Assembly: GCA_022483045.1 (NCBI GenBank)
Contig: JAKVOA010000001.1
Span: 891,750 to 955,749, forward strand
Length of the DNA stretch: 64,000 nucleotides
DNA from: Oscillospiraceae bacterium
GTDB lineage: Bacteria; Bacillota; Clostridia; Oscillospirales; Acutalibacteraceae
Direction of reading: 5' to 3'
Part shown: piece after piece, positions 43,764 to 51,785 of the stretch
Numbering within the stretch: the first letter of the stretch is position 1
Layout: the number at the start of each line of letters is the position of its first letter
The notes under the pieces: generated by a model
Database searches by the model: none
Seen by the model: only the letters and a program-made list of their open reading frames with translations
Told to the model about the DNA's origin: nothing
Program-made: the position numbers and the translations under genes

Positions 43764-44894
43764 ATGTATACGCTTTTAAAGCAAGAGGGGCTGGCCCGGC
43801 GCGGTACCTTTCAAACACCGCACGGCACTATTCAGATGCCGGCCTTTATGAATGTTGCAACCGACGGTGCAATTAAGGGTGCAGTTTCTGCACTGGACCT
43901 AAAAACAGTGCACTGCCAAGTACAGCTTTGCAACACATATCATCTTCATCTGCGCCCAGGTGATAAGCAAGTTTACCAACTCGGCGGGTTGCAGCAGTTC
44001 ACTCAATGGGACGGCCCCATTTTGACCGACAGCGGCGGCTTTCAGGTCTTTTCTCTGGCAAAGCTGCGGAATATCAGGGAAGAGGGCGTCACTTTTGCTT
44101 CTCATATTGACGGACACAAAATCTTTATGGGTCCAGAGGAAAGCATGCGCATACAGTCCCACCTTGGCAGCACGATTGCCATGGCTTTTGACGAGTGTAT
44201 GCAGAACCCAGCGCAATATGACTATGCGAAACGTTCCGTGGCGCGCACCACGCGCTGGCTGTACCGCTGCAAAGCAGAGCTGAGCCGGCTCAACACACTT
44301 CCCGGCACTATTAACCCGAAGCAAATGCTGTGGGGCATTAACCAAGGCAGCATCTACGATGATTTGCGTATTGAGCACATGAAGCAGATCGCGGAACTTG
44401 ACCTGCCCGGCTATGCCATTGGCGGGCTGGCAGTAGGGGAGAGTACCGACATCATGTACCATATTCTTGAGATACTGTATCCCTATATGCCAAAGGACAA
44501 GCCGCGCTACCTGATGGGGGTCGGTACACCTGCAAATATTTTGGAAGGGGTGCGCCGCGGCGTTGATATTTTTGACTGTGTCATGCCTACCCGCAATGCA
44601 CGCCACGGACATGCCTTTACCATGCAGGGCGTGCGAAATATGATGAACGCAAAATATGAGCTGGACCAAAACCCGCTGGAAGAAGGCTGTCAATGCCCAA
44701 CCTGCCAGCACTTTACACGTGCCTATATTCATCATCTGCTGAAAGCAAAGGAAATGCTGGGTATGCGCTTAATGGTTTTGCACAACCTTTATTTTTACAA
44801 TACTTTTTTAGAAAAAATTCGTGCTGCCCTGGATGCAGGCGCATTCGAGCAGTTTTACCGCGAAAATATAGAAGCAGTCAGCAGACGTATTTAG
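43764..44894 (+). CDS. tgt: Queuine/preQ1 tRNA-guanine transglycosylase
   Basis: Exchanges G34 of tRNAs for Asp, Asn, His and Tyr with preQ1. The 376-residue TIM barrel has the catalytic Asp blocks TDSGGFQVFSLAKL and FDCVMPTRNARHGHAF, GGLAVGES, and the zinc site CQCPTCQHFTRAYIHHLLKA with a later His. AGAAGGA precedes ATG 43764, which gives the family start MYTLLKQEGLARRGTF. It is paired with queA in one operon. Confidence 0.96.
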   Translation: MYTLLKQEGLARRGTFQTPHGTIQMPAFMNVATDGAIKGAVSALDLKTVHCQVQLCNTYHLHLRPGDKQVYQLGGLQQFTQWDGPILTDSGGFQVFSLAKLRNIREEGVTFASHIDGHKIFMGPEESMRIQSHLGSTIAMAFDECMQNPAQYDYAKRSVARTTRWLYRCKAELSRLNTLPGTINPKQMLWGINQGSIYDDLRIEHMKQIAELDLPGYAIGGLAVGESTDIMYHILEILYPYMPKDKPRYLMGVGTPANILEGVRRGVDIFDCVMPTRNARHGHAFTMQGVRNMMNAKYELDQNPLEEGCQCPTCQHFTRAYIHHLLKAKEMLGMRLMVLHNLYFYNTFLEKIRAALDAGAFEQFYRENIEAVSRRI

Positions 44895-44943
44895 AGCTTT
44901 TTTCTGTTTTTAACAAACTACAGTAAACTTTCTGTGATTTTTC

Positions 44944-44972
44944 TTGCAAGCTTGTTAAGAAATTGTTATAAT
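44944..44972 (+). promoter_or_regulatory. Promoter for yajC
   Basis: TTGCAA (44944-44949), a 17-nt spacer and a perfect TATAAT (44967-44972), 31 nt before the start. Confidence 0.75.
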
Positions 44973-45003
44973 GGTTTCATTCACTTGGAGGTGCTGAAAT
45001 ATT

Positions 45004-45438
45004 ATGTTTAACCCTGTAACCCTGTCCTCTTCTTCATCAAGCAGTGCATCAGCCGCATTAGTTACCTTTATTCCCATCATTTTAATCTGTGTTTTAATGT
45101 GGGCTATGATGCGTCCGCAGAGCAAACGCCGCAAGGAAGAAGAAAACATGCGCAAAAATGCGCAGATCGGCGATGATATCACCACAATAGGCGGTATCTG
45201 TGGGCGTATTGTCGGTATGAAAGAAGACAACGATACACTGATTATTGAGACCGGAACCGACCGCGTAAAGCTGCGCATTAAGCGCTGGGCTATCGGCAGT
45301 GTAGATACCATCCACGATACTCCTGCTGCACCGCCGAAAAAGAGAAAGTTCTTTGGCAGCAAAAAAGCAGATGATACTGAAACCGCACAGGACAGCAAAG
45401 AGAAAAAGCTTGAGGATTCCGCAACAAAGGACAAGTAA
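45004..45438 (+). CDS. yajC: Preprotein translocase subunit YajC
   Basis: An accessory to the SecDF-YajC holotranslocon. The 144-residue product has one N-terminal membrane helix (ITLVTFIPIIL-like stretch, about residues 17-36). The conserved MRPQSKRRKEEENMRKNAQI and GDDITTIGGICGRIVGMKED follow. The C-terminal tail is long and charged (KSKKADDTETAQDS region), longer than in Escherichia coli. A location after queA-tgt is conserved in many bacteria, though here it has its own promoter and secDF is not adjacent. Confidence 0.92.
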   Translation: MFNPVTLSSSSSSSASAALVTFIPIILICVLMWAMMRPQSKRRKEEENMRKNAQIGDDITTIGGICGRIVGMKEDNDTLIIETGTDRVKLRIKRWAIGSVDTIHDTPAAPPKKRKFFGSKKADDTETAQDSKEKKLEDSATKDK

Positions 45439-45501
45439 TCAACCAGCACCGCTGCGCCTTTGTCGTGTTCCTTTTGCTTTTTGAAAATGAATACTTTCGT
45501 C

Positions 45502-45552
45502 GCCTCTCTCATATGATTTTGTAAACAAGATTGTATGAGGGAGGCATTTTTT
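45502..45552 (+). terminator. Terminator-like hairpin that contains a Shine-Dalgarno
   Basis: A 12-bp stem GCCTCTCTCATA / TATGAGGGAGGC (one G-T pair) with a 20-nt loop, followed by ATTTTTT and then the ATG of the next gene at 45553. The 3' arm contains GGGAGG, the ribosome-binding site of that gene. It may end yajC transcription, hide the ribosome-binding site, or both. Confidence 0.65.
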
Positions 45553-45960
45553 ATGAAAAGCAGCAGAATTATTTCCACAAAGCCTGGCACGCTGCTGCTG
45601 CGGTCTGTCTTGGTCGGCATGATCGGCGGCGCAGCGTCCTGTGCATTGCTGCTGCTTCTTGCGGCTGCGGTAATTCAGTCCGGCGGAAAACTGCCGCAGC
45701 AGTTTTTACAGCCGCTCATCCTTATTATCTGCAGCATTAGTGCTTTTCTTTCCGGATTTTTAGCATCAAAAATCGGTCGCCGGCGTGGCTTGCTGACAGG
45801 CGCCGTCTGCGGGCTGCTCTTATTCCTACTCTGCCTTATTGGCGGTATTGTCAATACACATGATGTTTTTAGCATTTCTGCGCTTACGCGGCTGCTGGTA
45901 ATGATGCTTGCCGGGGCTCTGGGCGGCTACCTTGGAATGTACCAGAGGCGAAAAGTCTGA
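45553..45960 (+). CDS. Small four-helix membrane protein, TIGR04086-like
   Basis: A 135-residue membrane protein with four hydrophobic helices: VLVGMIGGAASCALLLLLAA, LILIICSISAFLSGFLAS, GAVCGLLLFLLCLIGG and ALTRLLVMMLAGALGGYLGM. Length and topology fit the TIGR04086 family of Clostridia, which often sits near yajC and the SCIFF genes. Its function is unknown. The start at 45553 has GGGAGG 8 nt upstream; that site lies in a terminator-like hairpin. Confidence 0.75.
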   Translation: MKSSRIISTKPGTLLLRSVLVGMIGGAASCALLLLLAAAVIQSGGKLPQQFLQPLILIICSISAFLSGFLASKIGRRRGLLTGAVCGLLLFLLCLIGGIVNTHDVFSISALTRLLVMMLAGALGGYLGMYQRRKV

Positions 45961-45988
45961 TAAATTTCTTTCTTTTGCAGTCTTTATG

Positions 45989-45997
45989 TGTTATAAT
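45989..45997 (+). promoter_or_regulatory. Extended -10 promoter for the SCIFF gene
   Basis: TGTTATAAT, a perfect extended -10, 33 nt before the SCIFF start. No recognisable -35 lies at 17 nt (TTTCTT). Confidence 0.5.
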
Positions 45998-46030
45998 AAG
46001 AGAAACTCTGAGGAAAGGTCGGAAATTCTC

Positions 46031-46177
46031 ATGAAACAGATTAAAACACTGAATCAGGCTAACCTGAAAGAAAGCTGTGTAAAAGGCGGCTGCGGCGAGT
46101 GCCAGGCTTCCTGCCAGTCTGCCTGCAAAGTATCCTGCACAGTTGCAAATCAGAAGTGCGAAAATAAAAACCGCTGA
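46031..46177 (+). CDS. scfA: SCIFF ranthipeptide precursor
   Basis: A 48-residue precursor of the SCIFF (six cysteines in forty-five residues) ranthipeptide family. MKQIKTLNQANLKES is the conserved leader recognised by the maturase. The core GCGECQASCQSACKVSC with TVANQKCEN carries the standard six cysteines that become thioether-linked. An extra cysteine at residue 16 (ESCVKGG) makes seven in total. The peptide is almost universal in Clostridia and is tied to quorum sensing or physiology in some species. The maturase gene follows. Confidence 0.96.
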   Translation: MKQIKTLNQANLKESCVKGGCGECQASCQSACKVSCTVANQKCENKNR

Positions 46178-46227
46178 GAAACAGACATTGCTGTTTGCTT
46201 TTCATTAAAACCGCACAGTTTCAGTTA

Positions 46228-46259
46228 AAGGGGCAGGCTTTGTCTGTCCCTTCATTTTT
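46228..46259 (+). terminator. Terminator-like hairpin between scfA and scfB
   Basis: A 9-bp stem AAGGGGCAG / CTGTCCCTT (one G-T pair) with a 7-nt loop, then CATTTTTG. The U-tract is short and offset by two bases, so it is probably leaky and may set a high precursor to enzyme ratio. Confidence 0.6.
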
Positions 46260-46281
46260 GTAAAAATGGAGTTAAGTAAAA

Positions 46282-47643
46282 ATGATACACAAGTACATGC
46301 TAAACGGATTTCGCATTGTGATGGATACCAATTCCGGTGCAGTTCATCTGTTTGACCCCGCGCCATATGACCTGCTGGACTACTTGGAAGACTCGGTCCC
46401 TCCGCAGATGCCGCCAGCTGCCCGCGAGGCTTTGCTGAAAAAGTATGACGCCGCTACTTTGGATGAAGCTTATCAAGAACTGCTGCAGCTGCAGGAAAAA
46501 GGACAGCTTTTTTCATCAGATGATTACGAGCAGTTTGCTGGCATGATGAAAGATGCACCAATCAAATCCATGTGCCTCAACATTGCTCATGACTGCAACC
46601 TACGCTGTGCCTACTGCTTTGCCGCACAGGGCGATTTCGGCAAAGGGCGTATGCTTATGCCCTTCAAAGTAGCAAAATCCGCAATCGACTTTTTAGTACG
46701 CGAATCTGCAAACCGTCATAACTTGGAAGTTGACTTTTTCGGCGGTGAACCGCTGATGAATTTTGATGTTGTCAAGCAGACCGTTGCCTATGCACGCGGC
46801 CTTGAAAAGGAACACAACAAAAACTTCCGGTTTACTATTACCACCAACGGCTTGTTGCTGGATGACGACAAAATTAACTTTATCAACCGGGAAATGTCAA
46901 ACTGTGTTTTATCTCTAGACGGCCGCAAAGAGGTCAATGACCGCCTGCGTGTTTGCCCAGATGGCAAAACCGGTTCTTATGATATTATCGTTCCTAAATT
47001 TCAAAAGCTGGTCGCCGGCAGGGGAGACAAGGACTACTATGTCCGCGGAACTTTTACAAAGCATAACTTGGATTTTGTAAATGATATTCTCGCAATGGAG
47101 AAGCTGGGCTTCGAGCAAATTTCGGTCGAACCGGTCGTCTCTGATCCAGAGCTTTCCTACGCGATTCAAGAAGAGGACCTTCCCATCGTCTTTAAGGAAT
47201 ATGAACATTTGGCACAAGTGATGATTGACAAAAAGAAAACAGGAAAATGCTTTAACTTTTTCCACTTCATGATTGATCTGAATCAGGGTCCCTGCGCAAT
47301 CAAGCGGCTTCGCGGCTGCAGCTGCGGAAACGAATATGTCGCTGTAACCCCGCTCGGTGAAATTTTCCCATGTCACCAGTTTGTCGGCAATGATGAATGG
47401 ATCATGGGGAATGTACTGGATGGTACCTATGACCATGAGATGAAAAACCGCTTTGCCGCAGCAAATGTTTATACGAAAAAAGAGTGTAAAAACTGCTGGG
47501 CTAAATTTTACTGCAGCGGCGGCTGCAACGCCAACAATCAAAAGTATGAGGGCGATATCTTAAAGCCGCACAGCATTGCCTGTCAGCTGGAAAAGAAGCG
47601 CCTAGAGTGTGCAATTATGATTCAAGCTGCAATGGCTGAATAA
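46282..47643 (+). CDS. scfB: SCIFF thioether maturase, radical SAM/SPASM enzyme
   Basis: Forms thioether links from Cys to other residues in the SCIFF peptide. The 453-residue product has an N-terminal leader-binding (PqqD-like) domain in residues 1-90, and the radical SAM cluster motif CNLRCAYCFA at about residues 105-114. The FFGGEPLMNF and TITTNGLLL blocks follow. The C-terminal SPASM domain has auxiliary-cluster cysteines (CSCGNEY, FPCHQF, CKNCWAKFYCSGGCNANN). It lies 104 nt after scfA with a hairpin between them, and a strong terminator follows. Confidence 0.95.
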   Translation: MIHKYMLNGFRIVMDTNSGAVHLFDPAPYDLLDYLEDSVPPQMPPAAREALLKKYDAATLDEAYQELLQLQEKGQLFSSDDYEQFAGMMKDAPIKSMCLNIAHDCNLRCAYCFAAQGDFGKGRMLMPFKVAKSAIDFLVRESANRHNLEVDFFGGEPLMNFDVVKQTVAYARGLEKEHNKNFRFTITTNGLLLDDDKINFINREMSNCVLSLDGRKEVNDRLRVCPDGKTGSYDIIVPKFQKLVAGRGDKDYYVRGTFTKHNLDFVNDILAMEKLGFEQISVEPVVSDPELSYAIQEEDLPIVFKEYEHLAQVMIDKKKTGKCFNFFHFMIDLNQGPCAIKRLRGCSCGNEYVAVTPLGEIFPCHQFVGNDEWIMGNVLDGTYDHEMKNRFAAANVYTKKECKNCWAKFYCSGGCNANNQKYEGDILKPHSIACQLEKKRLECAIMIQAAMAE

Positions 47644-47663
47644 CAAAAGAATGTCGTTCCACC

Positions 47664-47700
47664 TACATCCATGCATAAAAATGCATGGATGTATTTTTAT
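47664..47700 (+). terminator. Terminator of the SCIFF operon
   Basis: A 13-bp perfect stem TACATCCATGCAT / ATGCATGGATGTA with loop AAAA, followed by TTTTTAT. Confidence 0.85.
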
Positions 47701-47810
47701 GCAAAAATCAAAATATACATTAGTTTACATAACTTGTTGTCAGGTTACATAATTCACTCTACATAAATTCGTGAGTCTTGCATAAAGTTTCAAAATTAAC
47801 CGCTGAATAG

Positions 47811-47839
47811 TTGAAACCCCGATGAAAAAGGTATATAGT
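47811..47839 (+). promoter_or_regulatory. Promoter for the SpoIIM-like gene
   Basis: TTGAAA (47811-47816), a 17-nt spacer and TATAGT (47834-47839), leaving a leader of about 145 nt. Nothing else is recognised in the 348-nt gap 47644-47991 besides the scfB terminator. Confidence 0.55.
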
Positions 47840-47991
47840 TAGTAAATACAAGAGCTTTTGCCGTGATTTTTCAGTATTCCCCGGCCATATCGTTTCTTTT
47901 GTCTCTTGCAACTATGTATATAGCATATCCGCTCTCTCTGCATCATAATCTTATGTAAAAAAGATTATGAGTGAAAGGGCAGTAAAGAATT

Positions 47992-48642
47992 ATGAAAATC
48001 ATTTTGCAAAATCTACCGAATACTAGATCTTTAAAATCTTCAAAAACAGAAATAAAGCACACGATGACACAAAATCGCCTGTTGGTTCTTTTAGGCACTG
48101 TGCTTTTGGGCGGCTTAGTCTGTGGGGCGCTGCTGGCCGGTCAGGCAGGCATTTCTGCACTGCAGAAGCTTGATTTTCTATTTAATAGCAATTACATTCT
48201 ACGCAGCGGAACTGCGGCGCTTTCTGTATTTCTTGCTTCTGTATGTTCGTCTTTTCTATTTGTATTTGCAGATTTTCTGTGCGGACTGTCCGTATGGGGA
48301 ACTTTTCTGGTTCCTTTCGTTCCGTTTATCCGTGGAATTGGCCTCGGTATGACGGCTGGATATTTATATGTAACACATGGCTTTTACGGCGGGCTTTTTT
48401 ACGCAGTTGTTTTGCTGCCCGGTGCCTTCTTCAGTTGTCTTGCCATTCTGTGGTCTGCAAAAGAAGCGCTGCTCTTTTCACATCGGCTTTCCCGTGCCGG
48501 TTTGTCTGAAAAGGGAGAACCCCCTAATTTTTTGAATTACCTTTCGCAGTTTGTCCGTGTGCTAGTACTGGTTTTTCTTGGTGCTGGCGCAGACACTTTG
48601 TTTTCCTGGGCATTTGCGAAATCTATGATATCTTTGCTTTAG
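47992..48642 (+). CDS. SpoIIM-like membrane protein
   Basis: A 216-residue polytopic protein with about five hydrophobic helices. Length, topology, and blocks such as VPFIRGIGLGMTAGYLYVTH and VVLLPGAFFSCLAILWSAKE fit the stage II sporulation protein M family, part of the DMP engulfment machinery. A SpoIIM-like gene next to xerD is also common in Clostridia. The identity to SpoIIM is a family-level call, so the gene symbol is left blank. An alternative start is ATG 48064. Confidence 0.68.
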   Translation: MKIILQNLPNTRSLKSSKTEIKHTMTQNRLLVLLGTVLLGGLVCGALLAGQAGISALQKLDFLFNSNYILRSGTAALSVFLASVCSSFLFVFADFLCGLSVWGTFLVPFVPFIRGIGLGMTAGYLYVTHGFYGGLFYAVVLLPGAFFSCLAILWSAKEALLFSHRLSRAGLSEKGEPPNFLNYLSQFVRVLVLVFLGAGADTLFSWAFAKSMISLL

Positions 48643-48676
48643 ACTTTTCTTTTACAGTACATGGAAGGAGAAAATT

Positions 48677-49570
48677 ATGAAAGATTATTGTGCTGAATTT
48701 CATACATATCTTTCAGAAGTGAAAAGGGTATCTCCCAATACGCTGGATTCTTATCTGCGTGATACGGCTGATTACCTGCGGTTTCTGCAGGAAGAACAAG
48801 TTGCCTCACCGGCGCTGGCACAGAAAAAGACGGTGGAAGATTATGTTGCACATCTGCGCAAACAAAAAAAATCGATTGCAACTATTACGCGCCATACTGC
48901 CTCTATCCGCTGCTTCTATCAATTTCTGATTTTAAATGGGGAAGCAGACAGCAACCCTGCAAAAGAAATCAAGCTGGAAAAAGCGCCGCAGAAACTGCCA
49001 GAAATTTTAAGCGGCAGTGAAATCGAGCTGCTGCTGTCACAGCCGGATACAACACATCCGAAAGGCTGCCGCGATAAGGCTATGCTGGAGCTTCTGTATG
49101 CTACCGGCATTCGCGTTTCTGAGCTTGTAAATTTAAACGTAGGGGACGTTAATCTGCACACCGGCATGCTTTACTGCCGCGGAGAAAAAGCAGACCGGAT
49201 GATTCCTGTTTATCGCAAAGCGGTGACAGCTGTATCCGATTATATTTTTCGTGTGCGCCGTGTAATTGCTGACCCGGGCGAAAAAGAAGCCCTTTTTACT
49301 AACCTAAACGGTCACCGGCTGACACGGCAGGGATTTTGGAAAATCATCAAGGGCTATACGCAGCAAGCTGGCATTACCAAAGAGATTACGCCGCATACAC
49401 TCAGGCATTCTTTTGCGCTGCATCTTTTGGAAAATGGAGCCGACCTTAAAGATATTCAGCACATGCTTGGGCATGCCGATATTTCTTCTACGCAGGTTTA
49501 TCTGCATCTGCTGAATAATCACACAAAAACGGTGTACAACCATTGCCATCCACGGGCAAAACTTGGCTGA
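48677..49570 (+). CDS. xerD: Site-specific tyrosine recombinase XerD
   Basis: Resolves chromosome dimers at dif. The 297-residue product has a SAM-like N-terminal core-binding domain (residues 1-85) and a C-terminal catalytic domain. The active residues are Arg in ATGIRVSELVNLNVGDV, Lys in the GEKADRMIPVY hairpin, His-x-x-Arg in TPHTLRHSFALHLLENG, a second His in MLGHADISSTQVYLHL and nucleophile Tyr in the same block. AAGGAGAAAA precedes the start. It is close to XerD in length and order. Confidence 0.92.
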   Translation: MKDYCAEFHTYLSEVKRVSPNTLDSYLRDTADYLRFLQEEQVASPALAQKKTVEDYVAHLRKQKKSIATITRHTASIRCFYQFLILNGEADSNPAKEIKLEKAPQKLPEILSGSEIELLLSQPDTTHPKGCRDKAMLELLYATGIRVSELVNLNVGDVNLHTGMLYCRGEKADRMIPVYRKAVTAVSDYIFRVRRVIADPGEKEALFTNLNGHRLTRQGFWKIIKGYTQQAGITKEITPHTLRHSFALHLLENGADLKDIQHMLGHADISSTQVYLHLLNNHTKTVYNHCHPRAKLG

Positions 49571-49688
49571 GAAGAATCCAGGCATTGCGCAAATGACTTC
49601 TTTGGTGTATGATATAAAAAGCTGTATTTACCTTGCAGCACAGATGAAACAGGCATCCGTAAACTAAAGAAGAAAAGGAAGAAATGCA

Positions 49689-50612
49689 ATGGGTTTTTTT
49701 AGCTCGCACTACAATCGTCCGGGTCCTGGTGTTTCTAAAGATGAACCGAAAGAAAACGGATTCATTCATTACTGGAAAATTTACGGCCGGCATTTTTGGG
49801 ATTTGATGAAACTCAATATGCTGTTTTCTATTCCGGCAATTTTGCTTTTAATCGTCTTTGTTGCGATTGATGCAAAGACACAAAACTTTTTCCTTGCGGG
49901 AATTCCGTTAATTGCTTTATCGCCTTTCATGGCAGGTTTAACTTATGAAACGCGGAATTTTATTCGTGAAGAACATGTCTTTATTTCCAGTGACTTTTTT
50001 AGTAAGCTGAAAGAAAACTGGAAGCAGTTTTTAGCAAACGGAATTATCTGCTACTTCGTTTATGAAATCCTAGATGTGGCATTTCGCTTTTACGGCTCTG
50101 CACAAAATCAAAAGCAGCTTGGCAATGTTATGACAGTTATTGCATTTGCGATTAGCATTGCGGTTCTATTCATCTTTACAGTCATGCAGTTTTATATCCC
50201 GCTGCAGATTATTACATTCGATATGAAGTTGTCACAGATTTACAAGAATGCAGGTATTTTTGCGATAACTGCATTGGGGTGGAATTTTCTTGCCTTTTTG
50301 GTCAGCACTTTCTGCACGCTTTTCCTGCTGATGTTTATGTGGATGGGCCAGTATGCACCGCTATTCCTGGTTATCCTTGTTGCAGTTGCTATCTTCTTTT
50401 TGTGGAGTTTCTGGTCGTACACCGTTAACTCGTTGGTTTACCCAACGGTTGACCGCTACATGCTTCAGCCGGCCCTTAAAAAGAATGCCGCTGAAAAGCA
50501 GGGAGGGGACACTGCAGCTTCTACAGAAGAAAGTAATTTGTCTGATTTTACTGACTGGGATTCTGTGCACGATGATGATGACAACAACGACGACGATGAA
50601 GACGAAGATTAA
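49689..50612 (+). CDS. YesL-like (DUF624) membrane protein with acidic tail
   Basis: A 307-residue protein with five or six hydrophobic helices and a YesL/DUF624-type pattern: an N-terminal amphipathic part (FIHYWKIYGRHFWDLMKLNM), LNMLFSIPAILLLIVFVAID, and a conserved C-terminal MQPALKKN-like step. The last 25 residues are extremely acidic (SVHDDDDNNDDDEDED). DUF624 proteins are usually near carbohydrate genes and their role is unknown; none are nearby here. AAGGAAG precedes the start. Confidence 0.65.
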   Translation: MGFFSSHYNRPGPGVSKDEPKENGFIHYWKIYGRHFWDLMKLNMLFSIPAILLLIVFVAIDAKTQNFFLAGIPLIALSPFMAGLTYETRNFIREEHVFISSDFFSKLKENWKQFLANGIICYFVYEILDVAFRFYGSAQNQKQLGNVMTVIAFAISIAVLFIFTVMQFYIPLQIITFDMKLSQIYKNAGIFAITALGWNFLAFLVSTFCTLFLLMFMWMGQYAPLFLVILVAVAIFFLWSFWSYTVNSLVYPTVDRYMLQPALKKNAAEKQGGDTAASTEESNLSDFTDWDSVHDDDDNNDDDEDED

Positions 50613-50637
50613 CATATTTACATAAAAAATTAAAAAA

Positions 50638-50677
50638 GGAACAGGCTGTGCGTTCTTGCACAGCCTGTTCCTTTTTT
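50638..50677. terminator. Bidirectional terminator between the YesL-like gene and second xer gene
   Basis: A 14-bp stem GGAACAGGCTGTGC / GCACAGCCTGTTCC with a 6-nt loop, flanked by A6 on the left and T6 on the right. It works for both convergent genes. Confidence 0.9.
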
Positions 50678-50696
50678 AATTTTTTTAATTATTATT

Positions 50697-51734
50697 TTAT
50701 CCTTTCTTTTCTTGATTTGTATTTTTCTTTTGTACTTCTGCATTTGCTTGATCCGTATCTTCCTGCGTAACATGGGACAGAGGATTAGCTTCTGCAGCTT
50801 TTTGCATTTGTTTACTGGAGAGGTGCGTGTAGATTTCAGTTGTGCCAAGATTTTCATGTCCTAATATCTCTTGCAGTACGCGAATATCTACATTGCCGAC
50901 CTGGTACATCAGGGTAGCCGCCGTATGGCGCAGTTTATGTACACTGTATCCGGGACCGCCAAGCTGTATGCCCGACAAATATTTTTTAACCAAATACTGC
51001 ACTGTTTTAGGGCTGATGCGTTTATTCTGCCGACTAATAAACAACGCATACTTGTCTTTTAAATGATCTTTGGGGCGCACTTTTAGGTAATTATCGATTG
51101 CGTGCAGGCAGGCTTCATTTAAATAAATAATCCGTTCTTTGTTACCTTTTCCGACAATCCGCAGCGTATTGCTGCCGCGGCGAATATCGTTAATATTGAT
51201 ACCGACAAGTTCTGACAAGCGCATTCCGCAGTTTAGAAAAAGCATGAGAATACAGTAATCCCGCTCTTTATAGGGGCCACTAACTTGTTTGAGAAGATCA
51301 ATGCTCTGGTTCAGCGTCAAATACTTTGGTAGACTACGTTTTACTTTGGGCGACTCTAAATCACGAATCGGGTTTTCTTCCAGCAAGTGTGCCTTTGAGG
51401 TAAGATAATTGAAAAAGGCACGCAGGCTGCAGCATTTGCGTGAACGCGCCGATGGTCCATTGTGGCGCACTTCCGCTAAATAATTCATATACTCATAAGT
51501 CTCAGTTAAAGTAACCGACTTGACAAAATTCAAATCAATATCGTCGATATGAATTACAGAGAGCGGTTTATCATGCAGTGATGGATCGCGCTGCTGTTTT
51601 AGGTACCGAAAAAAAGTACGCAAATCCAAATAGTATTCTTCGACAGTACGCGGTGATTTGCCCTTGATGGTCTGCAAATAGCCGAGAAACTGCTTAATGA
51701 TAACAGGCGCCTCGTGCATATATTTTTCTTTCAT
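50697..51734 (-). CDS. Second Xer-type tyrosine recombinase
   Basis: A 345-residue tyrosine recombinase. The core-binding domain (about residues 5-120) is followed by a catalytic domain with Arg in NCGMRLSELVGININDI, Lys in GKGNKERIIYLNE, HKLRHTAATLMY, LGHENLGTTEIYTHL with the Tyr. The polar C-terminal tail of about 35 residues is not typical. It could be XerC, partnering XerD at 48677, or a lone integrase. There is no excisionase and no att-like repeat, so XerC is more likely. The start at 51734 has GAGGGAGG 13 nt upstream, longer than ideal; ATG 51719 is an alternative. Confidence 0.82.
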   Translation of the reverse strand: MKEKYMHEAPVIIKQFLGYLQTIKGKSPRTVEEYYLDLRTFFRYLKQQRDPSLHDKPLSVIHIDDIDLNFVKSVTLTETYEYMNYLAEVRHNGPSARSRKCCSLRAFFNYLTSKAHLLEENPIRDLESPKVKRSLPKYLTLNQSIDLLKQVSGPYKERDYCILMLFLNCGMRLSELVGININDIRRGSNTLRIVGKGNKERIIYLNEACLHAIDNYLKVRPKDHLKDKYALFISRQNKRISPKTVQYLVKKYLSGIQLGGPGYSVHKLRHTAATLMYQVGNVDIRVLQEILGHENLGTTEIYTHLSSKQMQKAAEANPLSHVTQEDTDQANAEVQKKNTNQEKKG

Positions 51735-51755
51735 TTACTCTTTAAGGCCTCCCTC

Positions 51756-51785
51756 AATTATACAAAATGTTCATTTTGTATAATT
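51756..51785. repeat. Perfect 14-bp inverted repeat beside the second xer gene
   Basis: AATTATACAAAATG / CATTTTGTATAATT around a 2-bp centre. The repeat covers the stop codon of the GME-like gene and lies 22 nt before the xer start. It contains TATAAT on both strands. It may be an operator, a stable mRNA hairpin or a recombinase target. Confidence 0.85.

Noticed and set aside
50697..51734. Integrase of a prophage or integrative element
   Set aside because: The neighbours are housekeeping genes, there is no excisionase, repressor or att repeat, and it resembles Xer.
51756..51785. Chromosomal dif site
   Set aside because: The half-sites do not match the Firmicutes dif pattern well and the centre is 2 bp instead of 6.
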